A stretch of 64,000 nt of DNA from Serratia quinivorans (GTDB lineage: Bacteria; Pseudomonadota; Gammaproteobacteria; Enterobacterales; Enterobacteriaceae). Shown here one piece after another: positions 60,104 through 64,000 of the stretch. The notes beneath the pieces are model-generated. The model made no database searches. It worked only from the letters and a program-made list of their open reading frames with translations, and was not told the DNA's origin. The stretch spans positions 4,960,001 to 5,024,000 of the forward strand of contig UGYN01000002.1 of NCBI GenBank assembly GCA_900457075.1, given 5' to 3'. The translations under genes were made by a program, and so were the position numbers. Position 1 is the stretch's first letter. Every line of letters begins with the position of its first letter.

Positions 60104-61087
60104 ATGGAAGTCATTGAGGGGCGCGAGTTACAGGTTCCTGACGCAGTGTATGCCTACCAGCTCGATGGCAAGGGCGGTGTAACATCGATTGATTACGATG
60201 ACAAAGTTACCTGCGATGAGCCTTGCTGGCTGCATCTCGATTATGCGCACCCTGCCAGCGCCGAATGGCTGGCCACCACGCCACTGCTGCCGGATGCGGT
60301 CAGAGAGGCGCTGTCAGGAGAGAGTTCGCGGCCACGCGTCAGTAAGGTGGGCGATGGCACCATGATTACACTGCGCAGCATTAACTTTAACGCCAATTCA
60401 CGGCCGGATCAGTTGGTGACCATTCGCGTCTACATGACGGATAAACTGATCGTTTCCACCCGCCATCGCAAGGTTTTTTCCATCGACCAGGTAGTGAACG
60501 ATCTGCAAAGCGGCATCGGGCCGACCAACAGCGGCAACTGGCTGGTGGAAATTTCGGATGCACTGACCGATCACGCCAGTGAGTTTATCGAGGATCTGCA
60601 TGACAAGATCATCGATCTGGAAGATTCGCTGTTGGAGCAACAGGTTCCCGAGCGCGGGCAACTGGCGCTGATCCGCAAACAGCTGATCGTACTGCGCCGC
60701 TATATGGCACCGCAACGTGATGTATTTTCCCGGCTGGCCAGCGATCGTCTGCCCTGGATGAATGATGACGACCGTCGTCGCATGCAGGATATTGCCGATC
60801 GATTAGGGCGCGGCCTGGATGATTTGGACGGCAGCATTGCCCGTACCGCGATCCTTTCTGACGAAATCACCACCGTGATGGCTGATGCCATGAACCGCCG
60901 AACCTACACCATGTCATTATTGGCGATGGTGTTTTTGCCGACGACCTTTTTGACCGGGTTGTTCGGCGTCAACCTGGGCGGCATTCCAGGCGGCGGCAAC
61001 CCTTTTGGTTTTGCTACGTTTTGCCTGACACTGACCGGATTGGTGTTCGGCCTGGGCTGGTGGCTGAAGCGACGCCGCTGGCTGTAG
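60104..61087 (+). CDS. zntB: Zinc transporter ZntB (CorA family)
   Basis: Inner-membrane pentameric CorA-type transporter; E. coli ZntB is reported to import zinc with protons. A large cytoplasmic N-terminal funnel is followed by two C-terminal membrane segments ([26 protein letters not shown] and [20 protein letters not shown]), with the signature GVN between them. At 327 residues it equals E. coli ZntB. FnrS follows it, as in E. coli. Confidence 0.95.
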   Translation: MEVIEGRELQVPDAVYAYQLDGKGGVTSIDYDDKVTCDEPCWLHLDYAHPASAEWLATTPLLPDAVREALSGESSRPRVSKVGDGTMITLRSINFNANSRPDQLVTIRVYMTDKLIVSTRHRKVFSIDQVVNDLQSGIGPTNSGNWLVEISDALTDHASEFIEDLHDKIIDLEDSLLEQQVPERGQLALIRKQLIVLRRYMAPQRDVFSRLASDRLPWMNDDDRRRMQDIADRLGRGLDDLDGSIARTAILSDEITTVMADAMNRRTYTMSLLAMVFLPTTFLTGLFGVNLGGIPGGGNPFGFATFCLTLTGLVFGLGWWLKRRRWL

Positions 61088-61114
61088 CCAAAAAACGCTG
61101 ATAACCCGGTTAAC

Positions 61115-61128
61115 ATTGAGCGATATCA
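61115..61128 (+). promoter_or_regulatory. FNR site of fnrS
   Basis: TTGAGCGATATCAA matches the FNR consensus at 9 of 10 specified positions. It is centred 42.5 bp before the predicted fnrS start, a class II position. CATGAT at 61151-61156 is a plausible -10. Confidence 0.8.
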
Positions 61129-61163
61129 ACTTTTACCGGAGGGAAATGGGGCATGATCTATCT

Positions 61164-61287
61164 CGCAGGTGAATGCAACGTCAAGCGATGGGCGTTGTGC
61201 TCCATAATTGTCTTACTTTCTTATATTTAGAATTACTGCATAGCACATTGATTCATACGATGCCGGTTTAATCACCGGCATTTTTTT
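61164..61287 (+). ncRNA. fnrS: Anaerobically induced small RNA FnrS
   Basis: Begins GCAGGTGAATGCAACGTCAA and continues through the conserved GCGATGGGCGTTG, CTCCATAATTGTCTTAC and TGCATAGCAC segments of E. coli FnrS. It ends in the terminator ATGCCGGT-TTAATC-ACCGGCAT plus T7 (61260-61287). It is Hfq-dependent and represses genes for aerobic metabolism when FNR is active. It lies between zntB and ttcA as in E. coli, where dbpA intervenes. Confidence 0.93.
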
Positions 61288-61303
61288 GTCTGCAATTTGC
61301 CCG

Positions 61304-61702
61304 TCAGGCCGCACTCTCATCCCAGAAACTGGCCTCGATCTTATGTCCGTCCAGATCCCGAACAAAGCAGCCGTAATAGGCTTCGCCATAGTGTGGCCGT
61401 GAGCCGGGGGCGCCTTCATCTGTCGCACCGGCCTGCAGCGCCTGGCGGTAAAAATCATCGACCTGCTGTTTGCTGGTGGCGAAAAAACCCACGTGCAGGC
61501 CATTGCCGGTAGTGGCCGGTTTACCGTCGATCGGTACCTGCAACCAGAACTCCGGATAGTCACGCCCATAGCCAATGGCGCCAGGGTGTTCCAACACCCG
61601 CCGGCAACCTAGCGCGGCAAGAGTTCGATCGTAGAAGTCGGCTGCGGCGTCAAAATGATTGCTGCCGAGAGAAACGTGAGACAAGCAGGGGGTGATGTTC
61701 AT
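61304..61702 (-). CDS. VOC family (glyoxalase/bleomycin resistance-like) protein
   Basis: A 132-residue vicinal-oxygen-chelate protein. Its two beta-alpha-beta-beta-beta modules are visible: CLSHVSLGSNHFDAAADFYDRTLAALGCRRV and GLHVGFFATSKQQVDDFYRQALQAGATDEG...YYGCFVRDLDGHKIEASFWDE. Metal ligands may be His9 (SHVSLG), the His in GLHVGF and the Glu in KIEASFW. The substrate is unknown. It replaces dbpA of the E. coli order between fnrS and ttcA. Confidence 0.85.
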   Translation of the reverse strand: MNITPCLSHVSLGSNHFDAAADFYDRTLAALGCRRVLEHPGAIGYGRDYPEFWLQVPIDGKPATTGNGLHVGFFATSKQQVDDFYRQALQAGATDEGAPGSRPHYGEAYYGCFVRDLDGHKIEASFWDESAA

Positions 61703-61810
61703 CGGTAATCTCCAGGTGACTGTATAAAAACACAGTATAGGATAAAAACGGCACTGTCCGATGAATTCTGCTGAAATTGCGAGCGGGATCGAAAACTGAT
61801 GAAGGGAAAT

Positions 61811-61835
61811 TTCCGCCCACAGTATGCGGGCGGAA
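61811..61835 (-). terminator. ttcA terminator
   Basis: Stem TTCCGCCCGC / GTGGGCGGAA on the minus strand, 8 bp past the ttcA stop. The T-rich tail is weak (ATTTCCC). Confidence 0.6.
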
Positions 61836-61842
61836 TAACGAC

Positions 61843-62775
61843 TTACTTGATCTCGAGTACGTCTAAACGTACCGGGGCGGCTTCATCCGCATCTTCCGGT
61901 TGCCAGCCGATCGGCTGCATTGGAATATCTTCACGGTCAAAGGCCAGATCGCCACCGTCAACCACTTCGCTGCCGTGGTGAATCCCTTTGAAATCAAAAA
62001 GGTTGTAGTCACTCAGGTGCGAAGGCACTACGTTCTGCATCGCGCTGAACATGGTTTCCAGCCGGCCCGGATAACGTTTATCCCAGTCGCGCAGCATGTC
62101 GCCAATCACCTGGCGTTGCAGGTTGGGCTGCGAGCCGCACAGGTTGCACGGGATAATCGGGAAGCCTTTGGCGACCGAGAACCGCTCGATGTCTTTTTCA
62201 CGGCAGTAAGCCAGCGGGCGAATGACCACGTGTTTGCCATCGTCGCTCATCAGCTTGGGTGGCATGCCTTTCAGCTTGCCGCCGTAGAACATGTTGAGGA
62301 ACAGCGTCTGCAGAATATCGTCGCGGTGGTGGCCAAGGGCAATTTTGGTGGCCCCCAGCTCGGTAGCGGTGCGGTAAAGAATGCCGCGGCGCAGGCGTGA
62401 ACACAGTGAGCAGGTGGTTTTGCCCTCAGGGATCTTGTCCTTGACGATGCTGTAGGTGTTTTCCTCAACAATCTGGTATTCCACCCCCAGGCTTTCCAGA
62501 TAGGCCGGCAGAATATGCTCGGGGAAACCGGGTTGTTTCTGATCGAGGTTGACCGCAACCAGTGAGAAATTGACCGGGGCGCTTTGCTGCAGGTTGCGCA
62601 AAATCTCCAGCATGGTGTAGCTGTCTTTGCCGCCGGACAGGCAAACCATGATGCGGTCGCCTTCCTCAATCATGTTGAAATCGGCGATCGCCTGACCCAC
62701 GTTACGACGCAGGCGCTTTTGCAATTTGTTCAGATTGTACTGCTCTTTTTGACTAACTGTTTGTTGTTCTGACAT
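61843..62775 (-). CDS. ttcA: tRNA 2-thiocytidine biosynthesis protein TtcA
   Basis: Thiolates C32 of certain tRNAs using ATP and a [4Fe-4S] cluster. The PP-loop SGGKDSYTM is near residue 47. The cluster Cys are in [12 protein letters not shown] (about residue 122) and [15 protein letters not shown] (about residue 212), with [19 protein letters not shown] between. It is 310 residues (E. coli 311). Confidence 0.96.
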   Translation of the reverse strand: MSEQQTVSQKEQYNLNKLQKRLRRNVGQAIADFNMIEEGDRIMVCLSGGKDSYTMLEILRNLQQSAPVNFSLVAVNLDQKQPGFPEHILPAYLESLGVEYQIVEENTYSIVKDKIPEGKTTCSLCSRLRRGILYRTATELGATKIALGHHRDDILQTLFLNMFYGGKLKGMPPKLMSDDGKHVVIRPLAYCREKDIERFSVAKGFPIIPCNLCGSQPNLQRQVIGDMLRDWDKRYPGRLETMFSAMQNVVPSHLSDYNLFDFKGIHHGSEVVDGGDLAFDREDIPMQPIGWQPEDADEAAPVRLDVLEIK

Positions 62776-62902
62776 TTAAATCGTGCTCGTTCTCAATTGG
62801 GGGCACTATGGGCATAAAGTTTTAGGCAGCGAGTTTAGCATTCTATGGGCTGCTTGGGTATTTCATCCATCCGCTCCGGATAGCAAATGCGGTTTGCTTG
62901 CC

Positions 62903-64000
62903 TCAGTACACACGGGCACGCGGCAAATCTGCCACCCGCGTGGTGTAAGCGGGAGACAGAAACTCACGTTTCATCGACCATGTCTGTTGGTTTCCTTGCC
63001 CGGCAAACCAGATCCCGGCATGCCCGGACTGATTGATTTTATCCAACGCGGCCATTAAGCGTGCGCTGTTAGGCCGTGGCTGATACTCATCGAACAGGTC
63101 CAACTGAGCGACGCCTTGCGAGTAAAAGTCTTGTAGCATAACGCCGGCTTTTAGATAGCGGTAGCCGGGCTGCCATATCTTATCAAGGCATCGAATCGCA
63201 GCGGCGATGATGTCGCGCGTATCTTGCGTCGGCGTATTGAGCCTGATGCTCGCGGTGTTGCCGTAATACTTTTCATTGGCCGAGAAGGGGCTGGTTTTAA
63301 CCCATGCATTGATATTCCGGCAATACTGGTGTTCTGCACGCAGTTTTTCTGCCGCGCGGGAAGCGTGCATGCAGATCGCCTGATGCATATCCTGGTATTC
63401 AGTGACGCGTTCGCCAAATGATCTGCTGCAAATGATTTGCTGTTTGGTGGGGGCAAACTCCTCAAGTGACAAACAGGGTTCACCACGCAGTTCACGCACC
63501 GTGCGTTCAACCACCACGCTGAAATGCTTGCGGATCATCGTGGTGCTTGCATCCGCCAGCTGCAGTGCGCTTTCGATCCCCATATTTTGCAATTCTTTGG
63601 TTATGCGCCGCCCGATGCCCCAGACTTCTGCTACCGGTACTTTATCCATTAGTTTTCGCTGCCGCTCCTGGTTGGAAAGGTCAACCACGCCTTGGGTCTG
63701 ACTCCATTTTTTCGCCGCGTAGTTCGCCAACTTTGCCAGCGTCTTGGTCTGGGCAATACCGACGCCGACGGTGAGGCCGGTGCATCGCAAAACGCGGGCG
63801 CGAACCTGGTGCCCAAAGGTGGCCAAATCGACACAATTTTGTACCCCGGCAAGCTCCAGGAAGCTTTCGTCGATAGAGTACATTTCGGTCCGCGGTGCCA
63901 TTTCTTCGAGCACGGCCATCACTCGCATCGACATATCGGCGTACAGCTCGTAGTTGCTGCTGAATGCGATACCCCCGGCACGCTCAAAATCATGCTTTAT
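62903..64000 (-). CDS. umuC: DNA polymerase V catalytic subunit UmuC, N-terminus beyond the window
   Basis: Y-family translesion polymerase. The catalytic SxDE is in MYSIDESFLEL, followed by LTVGVGIAQTKTLAKLANYAAKKW, VWGIGRRITKEL, ERTVRELRGEPCLSLEEFAPTKQQIICSRSFGER and the C-terminal beta-clamp-type motif AQLDLFDE. The frame stays open to the window edge (FSSNYELYADM just before the first internal ATG), so about 55 N-terminal residues and any umuD lie outside. It matches chromosomal UmuC better than DinB. No LexA box can be seen, because the promoter is outside. Confidence 0.93.
   Translation of the reverse strand: MKHDFERAGGIAFSSNYELYADMSMRVMAVLEEMAPRTEMYSIDESFLELAGVQNCVDLATFGHQVRARVLRCTGLTVGVGIAQTKTLAKLANYAAKKWSQTQGVVDLSNQERQRKLMDKVPVAEVWGIGRRITKELQNMGIESALQLADASTTMIRKHFSVVVERTVRELRGEPCLSLEEFAPTKQQIICSRSFGERVTEYQDMHQAICMHASRAAEKLRAEHQYCRNINAWVKTSPFSANEKYYGNTASIRLNTPTQDTRDIIAAAIRCLDKIWQPGYRYLKAGVMLQDFYSQGVAQLDLFDEYQPRPNSARLMAALDKINQSGHAGIWFAGQGNQQTWSMKREFLSPAYTTRVADLPRARVY

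Overview
The window is chromosomal DNA from a member of the Enterobacterales, most likely Serratia or a close Yersiniaceae relative. The evidence is E. coli-like proteins in an E. coli-like order (rluB-btuR-yciK-sohB-yciN-topA-cysB, acnA-ribA-pgpB-lapAB-pyrF-yciH-osmB, rnb, yciW-sap, psp-ycjXF-tyrR-tpx-ycjG-mpaA, mppA, zntB-fnrS-ttcA). On top of this sit extra genes and palindromic intergenic repeats of a kind common in Serratia and Yersinia. The genus is an inference. No tRNA, rRNA, IS element or CRISPR array was seen.

Layout. 0-8.5 kb: RNA modification, cobalamin adenosylation, topoisomerase I and CysB. 8.5-11.2 kb: two accessory genes, a lipid-transport-fold protein and an orphan phage tailspike-like beta-helix protein. 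11.4-20.4 kb: aconitase A, GTP cyclohydrolase II, PgpB, LapAB, PyrF, YciH, OsmB. 20.7-28.6 kb: an AraD-like epimerase, then ybiY-ybiW-yciT (radical activase, glycyl radical enzyme, DeoR-type regulator) divergent from the aldolase gene fsa across a perfect FNR site, then a CstA-type transporter. 28.8-42.7 kb: RNase II, a YdeP-type molybdoenzyme, DacD, a LysR regulator, YciW and the SapABCDF transporter. 42.8-45.7 kb: a Zur-box-headed zinc-starvation operon (folE2, gamma-carbonic anhydrase, COG0523 GTPase) followed by the iron-starvation sRNA RyhB with its Fur box. 45.7-55.4 kb: pspF/pspABCD-ycjXF, tyrR, tpx, ycjG and mpaA. 55.6-64 kb: a quinone-oxidoreductase-like enzyme, mppA, an esterase-like protein, zntB, the anaerobic sRNA FnrS, ttcA and a truncated umuC.

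The most interesting regulatory observation is upstream of yciW. A 33-codon leader ORF ends with two adjacent Cys codons immediately before a hairpin and T run. This looks like a cysteine-responsive attenuator for a gene linked in E. coli to cysteine metabolism and CysB.

An important caution applies to the gene models. At least eleven single-base indels in homopolymer runs, ten of them insertions, break or scramble lapA, a ribbon-helix-helix gene, pyrF, ybiY, ycjX, ycjF, tyrR, mpaA and an oxidoreductase. Removing one base restores normal family lengths each time (pyrF also needs one base added back). The pattern points to sequencing or assembly error rather than gene decay. Coordinates for those genes span the whole intended gene.
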